Position numbers and translations under genes: made by a program
The notes under the pieces: model-generated
Databases searched by the model: none
What the model saw: the letters and a program-made list of their open reading frames with translations, nothing else
Told to the model about the DNA's origin: nothing
Assembly: GCA_026874595.1 (NCBI GenBank)
Contig: CM049313.1
Span: 33,567,159-33,631,158 of the forward strand
Origin: Sipunculus nudus
Taxonomy: Eukaryota > Annelida > Sipuncula > Golfingiida > Sipunculidae
DNA length: 64,000 nt
Direction of reading: 5' to 3'
Part shown: piece after piece, positions 44,925 through 56,356 of the stretch
How the letters are laid out: each line of letters opens with the position of its first letter
How positions within the stretch are numbered: position 1 is the stretch's first letter

Positions 44925-47450
44925 TTTTTAGCTCAGCTGACTGTAAGTCATCTGAGCTATAGCGATCAATCTTTGTCAGTCGTCCGTCCGGCCATCCGGC
45001 CGTCTGTCCGTTAACAAGGCACAAATCGTAACCACTTGACCTGGAATCTTCTAACTTTACATCCAGAGAGGTTCATGAAAAATCTCCTTAAAATCTTTTC
45101 GATTTTTTACGACTTTTTTTCTCTATTTTTGAGACCTCAAAAGATGCCGTCATCTGTTAACAGGGCACAAATTGTAACCGCTGGACCTGGAATCTTCTTA
45201 CTTTACATCCAGAGAGGTCCATGAAAAATCTCCTTAGAAACCTGGAATTAGGTCTCTGTTACCCATATTCTTCAAGCTACGGGGCTCCGAAGTACCCCCC
45301 AGAATAACGAAAAATTTGATACAAAAGCTCAAATATCTAAACAACTAATGCATTGATCACCATGATTCTTTGCATGGATATTGAACATGGAGCCTTTCAT
45401 CAGTTTCTGCAGACTTGTGGCGCCATCGGTATTTTTTTCGATTTTTTAAAGAATTTCTTTCTATTTTTTTTCAGACCTGCAATGAAACCGTCATCTGTTA
45501 ACAGGTCACAAATCGTAACCACTGTACCTGGAATCTTCTAACTTTACATCCAGAGAGGTCCATGAAATTTCTCCTTGAATACCTAGAATCAGGTCTCTGT
45601 TAATCATATCCTTCAAGCTATAGGACTCCAAAATATCCCCCAGAATACTGAAAAAAATGATATAAAAGCTCCAATATCTGAACAACTAATGCATTGATCA
45701 CCATGATTCTTTGCATGATTATTGATCATGGAGTGTTTCATCAGTTTCTGCAGACTGGTGGGATCACGTGTATTTTTTCGATTTTTTTAACGAATTTTTT
45801 TCTCTTTTTTTTCAGACCTGCAATGAAACTGTCATCTGTTAACAGGGCACAAATCGTAAACACTGTACCTGGAATCTCCTAACTTTACATCCAGAGAGGT
45901 CCATGGAATGCCTCCTTGAATACCTAGATTCAGGTCTCTGTTACTAATATCCTTCAAGCTATTGGACTCCAAAATACCCCCCAGAATATTGAAAAATTTG
46001 ATATAAAAGCTCCAATATCTGAACAACTAATGCATTGAGCACCATGATCCTTTGCACGGTTATTGATCATGGAGTGTTTCATCAGTTTCTGCAGACTGGT
46101 GGGATCACCTGTATTTTTTCGATTTTTTATGATTTTTTTCTCTATTTTTGAGACCTCAAAAGATGCTGTCATCTGTTTACAGGGCACAAATCATAACCGC
46201 TAGACATGGAATCTTCTAACTTGACACCCAGAGAGGTCCATGGAAAGTCTTCTTTTGAAACCTGGAATTTGGTCTCGGTTACCCATATTCTTCAAGCTAT
46301 GAGGCTCCAAAGTACCCCCCCCCCCCTTCCGGAATTATGAAAAATTTGATATAAAAGCTCAAGCATCTGAACAATTAATGCATTGATCATCATGATTCTA
46401 TGCATGGATATTGATCATGGAGTGTTAAATCAGGTTTTGCAGACTGGTGGTGCCACCTGTATTTTCTTATTTGTATACATTTTTTCCTCTTTTTTTCTCA
46501 GACCTGCAATGAAACTGTCATCTGTTAACAGGGCACAAATCGTAACACTGTACCTGGAATCTTCAAACTTAATATCTAGGGAGGTCCATGAAAAATCTCC
46601 TATGGGGCTCCGAAGTACCTCCCAAAATAATGCAAATTTTGATACAAAAGCTCAAGTATCTTAATAACCACTGCATTGATCACCATGATTCTTTGCATGA
46701 ATAATGATCATGGGATGTTCCATCATCGAATTTTTAAACATTTTATTTCTCTATTTTTTTGAGACTTCAATGAAACTGTCATCTGTTAACAGGGCACAAA
46801 TCGTAACCACTGCACCTGGAATCTTCAAACTTAATATACAGGGAGGTCCATGAAAAATCTCCATGAAAACCTGAAATTAGGTCTCTGTTACCCATATCCT
46901 TTGAGCTATGGGGCTCCAAAGTACCCCCCCCCCCCCCCCCCCAGAATAATGCAAAATTTGATACAAAAGCTCAAGTATCTGAATAACTACTGCATTGATC
47001 ACCATGATTCTTTGCATGAATATTGATCATGGGATGTTACATCAGTTCCTGCAAACTGGTGGCGCCACCTATATTTTTTTCAATTTTTTAGGCATTTTTT
47101 CTCTATTTATGTGACCTTCAAATGAAGTGGTCATCTGTTAACATTGCACAAACTGTAACTGCTGAACGTATAGAATCTTCTTACTTGACATCCAGGGAGA
47201 CTAATGAAAAATCTCCTTGGAAACCTGAAATTAGGTTTCTGTTACCCATATTCTCCGAGCTATAGGGCTCATAAATACCCCCAAGAATAATTAAAAATTT
47301 GAAGTTGTCTTCTGTCCAAAAGCCCACTGAAACCCATTCCTATGGACTCTTCACAATATTCATGATTTGTTTGCACTCTGGCAGTCATTTTGCTCATTGT
47401 TCAACATTCCTTGAATTCAGCTGAGCGTCATGGCCCATGGGCCACTTGTT
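44925..47450 (-). mobile_element. Hairpin-ended element with satellite array (copy E5)
   Basis: The hairpin AGCTCAGCTGACT-GTA-AGTCATCTGAGCT (44930-44958) is at the left and the palindromic end 'cagctgagcgtcatggccca' / 'tgggccacttgtt' at 47419-47450, i.e. minus orientation. Inside are about seven ~340-bp type B units, cores near 45416, 45755, 46100, 46447 and 47058, with some cores deleted. Homologous to E2, inserted in the hAT element. Confidence 0.78.
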
Positions 47451-48296
47451 ATAGATTGTGGTCACATAAGTATGGAGTCCAAAGATCTTTTTTGTACCTG
47501 AAATGTGAAGGGGCCCGACAGGACGTCTGAACCTCCTCCGAACTTGTCCGACGCTCTTTAACTCGACCGAGACTGTTCAGTGGTCCGCCTAAATGTCGGC
47601 CAAGCATCGCAAGATAATCTTTGGACGCACGTCCGAGCGCCTAGCAGGCATCCTTGGGATCTTCCGGGCCCCGCTGGAAGAACCCCTTAAAAAACGAGCG
47701 GACTTTGGAAGAACCCCCCCCCCAAATAAAAACAAAAAAAACCCACCAGCAATGTACGTTATAGAGGCCCCAACGAGCTGCTGCCAAGCAAAATTTTCCT
47801 ATTTAACTCCGCGCTTAAGTTCAACAAGCTCCCCCAACGGGCTGTTAAAATACTGACCAGGCTCGTCCGAATAAACAATGTCCGGCCGAAACTCATCCAA
47901 AAAGGTCCACTTTTGCCAGGAAACTGGTAGGGGCTCGTTGTCGTAATGTGACTGGGGCTTGTATAAGGTGTTTTAATATGCATCGGTTTTTTTTTTAAAT
48001 TATGAACCCCTTAGTTAAATATGCTAGGGGCCCTTTCTTGCTAAATTTGGCCTTGGGCTAGCTAATGATGACTTCACATGCACATTACCACCAAAGCATT
48101 AAAAATATTGTTTTTACGAGACCCAACTTGGTTTATGTCTGTTTTATAGACTGGCCTTTTCATACAGAGGCCCATACGATCGAAGTTGCAAATGACACTC
48201 AGATCAGATTATAGCGTGACTAAATTTCTGCCCCGCATTATGTGCTGTAAGTTCAAGCCAAATTTCCCGGTGTCCCGGCGGCCCAGTCCGCCCCTG

Positions 48297-48850
48297 ATAG
48301 TGAAGTCCCATAGCCATTAACAGGCAGCTGAGGACGCCGCCCTCTGTCCCTCTGGGGTAAAACTCTCTTGCCCTGGCGATTCCCGCCCTCTTTCGAAATA
48401 GACAAGTGGGCCCTATAGAAGGCTGGCCTAGAGGCCAGCTATGGTATGGCTTAATTCTTATTCCCCTTGGGTTGGTTTTACGACAGTGTCGGCTACCCAG
48501 GTGAAGAGCCAACCACTCCTAAAGAGCAGTCAATTCTACCTAGCCTGGTATTTATATTTTATTTCATTCATAACTTTAACAATAATATGCAGTCCTGATA
48601 ATCTTAAGGTTTGGTCTCTAAATTTTATTCCAGTAAACCAATGTTGTTTTATCTCTTTAAAATTGTGCGTGTGCGTGGTGTCTAATCCCAATTTACCCCC
48701 AGAATTAATTAGCAGCTTCAATGTAACGTTAAATGTTTGTGCAAACCATTGCATGTATAAAATGTATTTGTTATTCATATTTACATGATTTGTCAGGCGC
48801 TTTGAGTGAGCGGAATATTGAAATTCTGGATACATTCGCATTATAAGAAT
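48297..48850. other. Non-coding sequence
   Basis: No recognisable gene. Confidence 0.45.
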
Positions 48851-48852
48851 AA

Positions 48853-48969
48853 ATTATTATTATTATTATTAATAATAATAATTAAAGCAGCAGCACCACC
48901 ACTAGCAGCAGGAGCAGGAGCACCAACAGGATCACTACCACCACCAGCATATTTTTATTATCATTATTA

Positions 48970-49002
<33 letters not shown>

Positions 49003-49170
49003 GCAGTAGCAGCACCACCAATACCGGCACCACCAGCAGCAAGTACCAGTACCGGCACCACCAGCAGCACCAGCACCAGTAACAGCATATATTATTATTA
49101 TCATTATTATCATTATTATAATTATTATTATTATCAGCACCAGGATCACTAGCACCAGCACCAATATATT
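48853..49170. repeat. Compound trinucleotide repeat
   Basis: Alternating blocks of (ATT)n / (TTA)n and degenerate CAGCA/CACCA repeats. Open frames of poly-Leu, poly-Tyr or poly-Asn are artefacts. Confidence 0.93.
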
Positions 49171-50345
49171 ATTACCAATTTCAGGTGGAATTCATGATAT
49201 CCCAGTATATCAGTTTCACAAGTGTGGTAAATGAATCAGACCCAAATAAAAAGTTTCCGAAGCCTGGAGCTGCTCGACGAGCGTAAACTTCTGCTGCTGC
49301 TGCTGCCTATGATATAATGACCTACATCTCGGATCTCCAGCTTTCATGCGTACCAATTATTTTTACAGCATCCAACTCTCGACAACCAGGTTTTTAGTCC
49401 TGGCCGGAAATTCCGAGGGATTTCCCAAGCTCAGGGGTACAGACTGTCCCATGCCCACCACATCCATATAGACCTATGCAGTGCAGAATATTTGATCTTT
49501 GCTGCCTGGTCCTCTTTTATCATTGGTGAATAACGGAGACCAATAAATCATGACAAAATTTACACCATGCTGAAAAATTCCCATACACTTTGATACAGTT
49601 TGCTGTTACAAAGGAAGGTCTACTGTAAAACCAAACGACGGAATCGGGTTTCCGACTTTTAGCTTAGACGGCCGGGATTAACACACGTCTCGCCAATACG
49701 AAGTGACACCATACAAAACTTAAAAGCAGAATAATCCTGACAAACTGACGGCTGGGAGGGATAAGTCAGGCTGAGTCATGTACATGGTATTTTTACGTGT
49801 TACTGTTTTTATCGATTACGTTCACTGGTCGGTGATAAAGTTTCCTCCGGAATGTTATACTGATAGTTATTACTTATAACCAATTTATAACCAGAAATAT
49901 GCTCTGAGAGTGCAGACCTCCGCCAAGCCATCAGTCAGCAGTTCATGACCACCTAGCCTACTAAGCATAGAGATGGACACTCTGTCTATAATGACCCCCA
50001 TAAAGCACTGTCAGAAATGCCAACATTTTTCCGTACAAAAAAATGGCTCCTATTCACTACGTTGATTTACTGACACCTTTCAGGGAAAAGGCACGTGCAT
50101 GTGGAGTGACGTAATTGTCCTCTGTGATGTCCTGATTCTCACTCCAAAGATGGCTATATCATCATGTGCTGTGTCCTTGTGTAAACAAATGTGCAATAAG
50201 ACCCCATGAAACACTCATTCCGGGGTTATTTACGTGTGGATCACCCCAAAAATTTTATCAGTTCTTCCTTAATGTATCATTGCCAAATTACTTTGAAAAT
50301 TTCATCAGAATCTCTCGATAACTTTTTTAGTAATGTTAGGAGGGA
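49171..50345. other. Non-coding sequence
   Basis: Contains a short CTG run at about 49290-49310. Nothing else was recognised. Confidence 0.45.
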
Positions 50346-51533
50346 CTGTCAAACGGGTGGGACTATTCACCGAGCTACACCGAGCGATAGCAAGAAACAC
50401 CGAGCGACAGCAAGAAACACCTAGCGACAGCTTAGACTGATTGTTTTACCCAAATTTGGGTATTTAAGGTGCCATATTTTACCGTTTACATGGTCATAGA
50501 CTGTAGTATAGAACAAAACCAAGATCAAGGCTGATGCGCGACGTCAGGTTAGGCTTTGCCTTAGTCCTAACAACTGCAAATACAGAGTCTATATGACTTG
50601 CACTCAATTGGCCTAAAAAAGTAAAACAATAACCACAGAACAGGCACAATAATAAGATATTAACTAGATTAACTCATTAAGTGTCATTATGTTTATTTTA
50701 AACTACAGGTTATTATACCTGAATAGCTCTTATGTAGGGGCATTAGGCACCTGTCAGTCGGAATGCATTAACTCTAATAGTGGCCCATCACATTGTAGTA
50801 CAAATATGGTAGCAGTAGCAGCAGACTAAGATCCCAGCCAATTAAGTTGTGATTATTATAACGAAGTGCTCATTTCCATCACCCCCCCCCCCCCACCCCC
50901 GCGCGGGAAGTAGAAATAAAGAATGCTTTTTGCCACACCTGAAATATAATAAAATATAGTTAAATGCAAGTTTAGAATGTCATATTAGCTCTATAGACGT
51001 ATACGATCACATAAAGTGAATATATTGGAAGATGGCTATTTTCTAACATTTAATGTCCAAATCGGTGACAACGTTCTTATTATGACTCTTACATGCATCC
51101 TATGTTTCTTTGTTGTTCGAGTTTTTTTAGACAAAATTGACAAGCTAGACAAATATTTGGCACTCCAGTCATGTCATTTAAGTTGTTCTTGACAAAGTAA
51201 GTGGCGGGATAAATTCATGAACTAACCAACAAGAGTAGTGCTGCTGGTCGAGTGCAGCTCTCTAAACTTTACCGGTGCACTATGTCTTAGTCTGGGCATG
51301 TAGAAGAGACAGACTCTAGACTAGCCCTACTGATGAGGTGCTAATCATCTATTGATAAGGACTGAGCCAGGAAGCAAGTGTTTTCATAACATTTCGCATC
51401 CTGTTTGAAAACGATTGAAATTTTATATCCTAAATTTGAAGAAATATAAATATTGGATATTGAACCCCTCTGCAGATATATTACATAATGCAATGACATA
51501 AGAGAACAGTTTTATAGGAACAGAAAATTCTCA

Positions 51534-51650
51534 TATATATATAAAATATATATAAAATATATATATAATATATATATATTATATATATACATATATATTT
51601 TAAATATATATAATATATATATAATATATATATACATATATATATATATG
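51534..51650. repeat. Palindromic AT-rich microsatellite
   Basis: 'atatatat' blocks separated by 'aaaat' or 'taata'; spurious Tyr/Ile frames on the minus strand. Confidence 0.92.
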
Positions 51651-51749
51651 ACATCTTTATATAAATAAGTATAAAATGAGTATAAATAATTAATCACAGA
51701 TGTAAAGTAAATGCTAGCTACGATCGTGGACCACAAATGTTAATTTGCT

Positions 51750-51925
51750 TGTATTTGGCCATTTATTTCAATTCACTCCTGGCGCATTTAATGTCATAAA
51801 TGCAAACGCATTTTTATCTTTGATAAGAAATAACTCATTCCGCCATTTATTTTTATTCACTCCTTGGCGCATTTAAGGTCATAAATGCAAACGCATTTTA
51901 AATCTTTGATAAGATATAATTCATT
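51750..51925. repeat. ~87-bp tandem duplication
   Basis: Two copies share 'catttatttcaattcactcc' (second copy 'catttatttttattcactcc'), 'ggcgcatttaa.gtcataaa' and 'tgcaaacgcattt'. Confidence 0.88.
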
Positions 51926-52654
51926 TGTTCTAAATTCAAAATAGAATATGCTTAAAATAGTTCCTGCCACCGCTTGAATAACACTTCGCCCTGACACACT
52001 AAAGCCAGAGACCAAGGTATGTTTCCTTTATGCTTTAACCCATTTTATACATGATTACGATCCCAGGTCGGGCTCACTCGGGACCAAAATACGTTTCTTA
52101 GAAGGGGGGGAGGTAATGTTTATAAATACACTTGAAATTATAATTTTCAGTGTAATCTATTCATATTAATATCGAGTTAATATAAAAGCATTATAAGGAT
52201 CAAGTATACACTTTGGTCCCGGGTTTTAGTGTGGACCCTCTTCAAATCGTTTGAATGACCACGAAAATGGTAAAATATAAGTGTAAAATACTAAATATTC
52301 CAATAACCGAGCGAAAACTAAATACAGCACAGCTTTCGTGCAATTTCCAGTTTTAATTACGTGCGTTACACGATCTGTGTAAGCTGTCGCTCGGTGTTTC
52401 TTGCTGTCGTTCGGTGTTTCTTGCTGTCGCTCGGTGTTTCTTGCTGTCGCTTGGTGTAGCTCGGTGAATAGTCCCACCGCTGTCAAACACCTCACGCACC
52501 AGGAAGTTGGTTCTGGGTGAAAAAAAAGTATTGGTGTCTCCGTTTTCATATCTTGTTCATATGTCTGCCTTGTACAACTGGGTCTCTGTCTGATGGCTAA
52601 TCTGTAATGAGAAATTCAATTTTTAATGTTAGTACACATAACATGCATTTGTGA

Positions 52655-52727
52655 GGCTCTCCACTGGGTCTCAAACCAGTAATCATGTGTTAACAAGTCC
52701 GATGTGCTACCACTGCGCCATGCAAGA
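52655..52727 (-). repeat. tRNA-like sequence (SINE or tRNA pseudogene)
   Basis: Minus strand: TGGCGCAGTGGTAG (A box) and ACTGGTTTGAGACCCAGT (B box in a T-arm-like hairpin). The T-loop is one base too long and the acceptor ends do not pair, so it is not a functional tRNA gene. Confidence 0.6.
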
Positions 52728-53105
52728 TGAGTTGGGCATGAGGGGTGCAGTGGGGATATTAAAATCTGTTATTGTTTGGAAGTTCAGCGGGGACTAAAAG
52801 ACCGAATGTGACCATTGTTTGTGAGTGTGATAATTGGTCATTATAAGTTGTTAAAATGAGGGTTAATTTTTTGTTAAGCTTGTGCCACGTCCATAGCACC
52901 CAGACATCCCAAAAGCTTAAAAAAATTAACCCTCAGCTGTTTGTCGACTGCCTGCCACTGTAGCCTACTCAGTCTTGCCCTTTGCGTGGACAGGTTGGAT
53001 CGCTTGTTTATAGGTAAACCCTAACCCTTGAAATACACCAAATATTCGTGGGACAGCCGTGATCCATGTGCATACTGTTACAAATGTCTGGAGGGTGCAT
53101 GACAG

Positions 53106-54588
53106 CAGGGTTGGGGCCAGGTACTTGTACCTGCACCTGTACCTAGGTACACAATTCAGAGTACCTGTAACTATACCTGTACCTGGCTGTCATTAGTAGG
53201 AAGTACCTTGTACCTGTACCTGTACCTGGAACTAAAGTACCTGTACCTGGTATAAGGTACTCCAGGTACAAATGTGATACTGGTACTTGAAATGGGCACC
53301 AGGTACAAAGTCTTAACCCCTGTCAGGGCAGTTCACTATCTTAGGCAGGGGTAATTACAAAGCATTCATCCCTGCTGCCTTTGTAGCTAGCTACCTGGCT
53401 AGCAAGCTGGTCAACCTCCAGCCTCTAAACAGGAAGTTCATTGCAGCATTATATTATCAGGACAAGTACACAGCAACCAACAAAGGATAGATAAAGGGGG
53501 TTGCCTACATGCCCCATGTCTGAAGTTGGCTAGTACTGAACAGGGTTGGGGCCAGGTACTTGTACCTGTATCGAGGTACAAAATTCACAGTTATATGAAT
53601 TATAGGTAAGATACTGGATCTTGACATCAGGTTTGGTCAAGTAAGGTACTAAGCTGTCATCCCTGTCAGGGCTGTTACCTAAACCAGGCAAAGCTAGGGG
53701 TAATAACTAAGCTTTCAACCCTGCAGCCTTTGAACTTGAGTAGACTTGGGCTAGTAGCATGCTGGCTACCTCCAGCTTCTATACAGGAAGTTCATTGTGG
53801 CATTATCAGACATAAAGGGTACAGAGCAAAGGATGTGGACAGTGTTGCTCTTATGCTCCAGGTAGATACCTGTTGTCAGTATAAAGAACATTGGTGTAGT
53901 ATAAATGAAGAAGTAAAGAAAAATCATATTATATCACTGAACTCTCAACATAAGCCAAAAAAAGCAGAACCTCCTATTTTACAAAAAAGTCTCAGCTCAT
54001 GCATTTTATGCAGTTGCTCAAAACATCCTCACTGTGACTTTCTGCTATGAACATGTGCATTGTTACTTCTAATTTTGTATGTATTATTGTCATGAAGTTA
54101 TTGTATAAAATTGATAGTAACATTTTCCCTTTCAGTCAAGCTATTAAGCCTTTTTCCTTTAAAGTTTGGTGCTCCCAGATATTAAGACTTGAAACCATTT
54201 CTCCAAAGCTCAAAACTTGATTTGAAATATAGACATTATATGAAAGTTTTACATTTCTGTATTAATAACTTTGTAAAAGTTATCAGCTTCGTTCGTTTAT
54301 CAAATTTAGTAAAAGGCGATCCTTTTACATTTGCCAGGCCTTTATTTTTCCTAATGACATAGGAAGCGATCATTTAATACTTTATAATGATATATTCTGC
54401 CATTCTATTATAACTTATTATTGCATATCTAGATTAATTTAATGCAATTATCATTAGTTCGTATATCTTTAAAATGTACCTGTACCTGTACCTAGGTACT
54501 TTCTAAAGTACCTGTACCTGTACCTGACCATTTCGCAAGTACCTGTCCTGTACCTAGGTACTGTCAAATGTACCTGGCCCAAACCCTG
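53106..54588. mobile_element. hAT-like non-autonomous element rich in GTACCT repeats
   Basis: Ends CAGGGTTGGGGCCAGGTAC and, inverted, CAGGGTTTGGGCCAGGTAC; flanks CATGACAG / CAAGACAG are an 8-bp duplication with one mismatch. Subterminal DNA on both sides is dense in (GTACCT)n and AGGTAC words, which are self-complementary. A second copy of the left end sits at 53543. The open frame 53730-54050 is unrecognised. Confidence 0.78.
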
Positions 54589-55340
54589 CAAGACAGTCGA
54601 TGAGGTAAGTGAGGTGTTCTGCAGTCGTACCAAATGTTGGTAACAGACAAACACACAGTAAAAACCAACACCATTAGAAACAACCCCTGCTGCTTGTGGA
54701 GCCTACAAAAGCCAGACATCATAAAACAAGTTAGCACTATATGATCAGACTCAATATTATTATTAATAGCAAATTCTTCAGGGTAGGTATTAATTCACAG
54801 CATTTCGAAAACTTTGGCCGAATCTGTTGGCTTCTAGCTGAAGCCAATAGATTTGGCCGAGGTGTTCCAAATGCCAGTCACAGTGGAGAAAAAACGGGGC
54901 GTAGGGAGAGTCAGCATAGCTAGGGCTTATTTTTTATATACCCTGCAAGATACTGAGTCCGATAGTCATACAGTGAGAGTTTCTACAATATTAGCCTCAG
55001 ACTTCAAACCACTTAGATTCCTCATACCATAGCTAATATTGTAGAATCTCACTATATGGCTATAGGACTCAATATATATCAGTTAAATTTGGCTAAAAGC
55101 AAGTAGGATGTGGTATGTGAGACTCGCTGACCACTGCTGACATTGTATATATTTACCTGTTTTAACTTTTATAATATATATACATGTATATATATATGTA
55201 ATATATATATAAATAATTTATATCCATATGATAAAGAAAATGCGTAAACTGTTAATACTGAAATTTGACTTGAGTAGTGGTACTCAGAAGACTTCACCTG
55301 ACTTACTGTCTTGTTAAAGACATTAAGACTATTTTTTGTA

Positions 55341-55474
55341 GTCATGTATTCCATGCGAGTCCAGCGAGGAGTACCCAGAGCCGATGTTGTTACATTAAAG
55401 TTTGAACTGACAGTTAGCTGGCCTAACAACCTAGTGGGCTGGTTAGCTGTGCTCACTGTAGGCCTTTTGTATGG
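55341..55474 (+). CDS. Candidate host exon of unknown gene
   Basis: An open segment (MYSMRVQRGVPRADVVTLKF.. then a hydrophobic VGWLAVLTVGLLYG) is preceded by a pyrimidine-rich 'ctattttttgtag' acceptor and followed by a strong donor TATG|GTAAGA. The hydrophobic stretch could be one membrane segment. No neighbouring exon was found, so the gene model is incomplete; it could also be chance. Confidence 0.35.
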
Positions 55475-55479
55475 TAAGA

Positions 55480-56258
55480 TCGTGAAAATGGAACTCTTGC
55501 AGAACACTGAAAAAATTGAAAACATGAAATTTTAACCTCGCGAATCTGAAGCCTACTGCAGTTCTCTTCCTCAGAATTTCATTACAATCAGTTTAGAACT
55601 TTTGAGTGATCTTGTGCACAAATAAAGTATATTTAAACTTTCAGGCCAAATTTCAAGGGCTCCTAGTTTAGATATGGTGATGTCATTTTTATGGTGTCAT
55701 CATCTTTGAATTTATATTTTATTTTATTATATATCTCGCCTTCATTGTACTTGAAGTATATAGTATGTTGATTTGACAGGCTTTCGGGAATAATATGTCA
55801 GTAAAGTAACAGATACATAGGTGGTTAATCTGCCCCAAACTTCCACGAGTAAGTACCTAAATTAAACAAATTATCTTGCCAGGAATAATTAGTATAGAGA
55901 ATATTGTTAAGTAATCATAGCTAATTACTATTTGCAGTATGATTGAAGTTTATGACTTTAATTAGCGGTCTTAGCATTTGCTTTATTTCAGGCTTTTATA
56001 TGCTATGACTTGCCATTGAGATCTTATATATAATCATGTTCATTGGATGGTAAAACGTGAGTAGAACTAACTTATTGCAAAAACTGCAAAGAAAAGATCA
56101 ACTTTTTGTCAGTAATACAATATTGCTTTGATCAGCAAGCACTTGGGGGTTCACAGAATGAACACAATTTTATCGGTAAATCAAAGTCAGGGCCCCTTTA
56201 GTTACAACATAATCTGTGGAATTTCTTAATGACAATGGCTTATTTAAATCTAGATTCT
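55480..56258. other. Non-coding sequence
   Basis: Nothing was recognised. An AT-rich palindromic tract lies upstream at about 55170-55220. Confidence 0.45.
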
Positions 56259-56323
56259 TTTTAGCTCAGCTGACTATAAGTCATCTGAGCTATAGTCATG
56301 GTCCATTGTCCATCGTCCGTCCA

Positions 56324-56356
<33 letters not shown>

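Larger units (their letters stand above)
43757..48296 (-). mobile_element. hAT transposon with perfect 8-bp target duplication
   Basis: Left end CAGGGACGGACTGGG and right end (inverse) CAGGGGCGGACTGGG are flanked by ATAGTGAA on both sides (43749-43756, 48297-48304). CAGGG termini and 8-bp duplications are hAT hallmarks. A transposase relic (43925-44129, minus) confirms it. A 2.5-kb hairpin-ended element is inserted inside (44925-47450). 47460-48240 is internal hAT or other repeat DNA without recognised coding. Confidence 0.9.
50355..52479. mobile_element. TIR element with 9-bp target duplication (MULE-like)
   Basis: A perfect 9-bp duplication CTGTCAAAC (50346-50354, 52480-52488) flanks inverted ends GGTGGGACTATTCACCGAGC. 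The terminal repeats are themselves built of ~20-bp minisatellite units (ACACCGAGCGACAGCAAGAA type): about two and a half at the left, one or two more at the right. No transposase was seen in the 2.1-kb body. A 9-bp duplication is typical of Mutator-like elements, but I have no protein evidence. Confidence 0.82.

Noticed and set aside
48806-49152. Poly-Leu, poly-Tyr and poly-Asn open frames
   Set aside because: They come from the compound trinucleotide repeat, with no flanking coding signal.
52655-52727. Functional tRNA gene on the minus strand
   Set aside because: A and B boxes are good, but the T-loop length and acceptor pairing fail, so it is listed only as a tRNA-like repeat.
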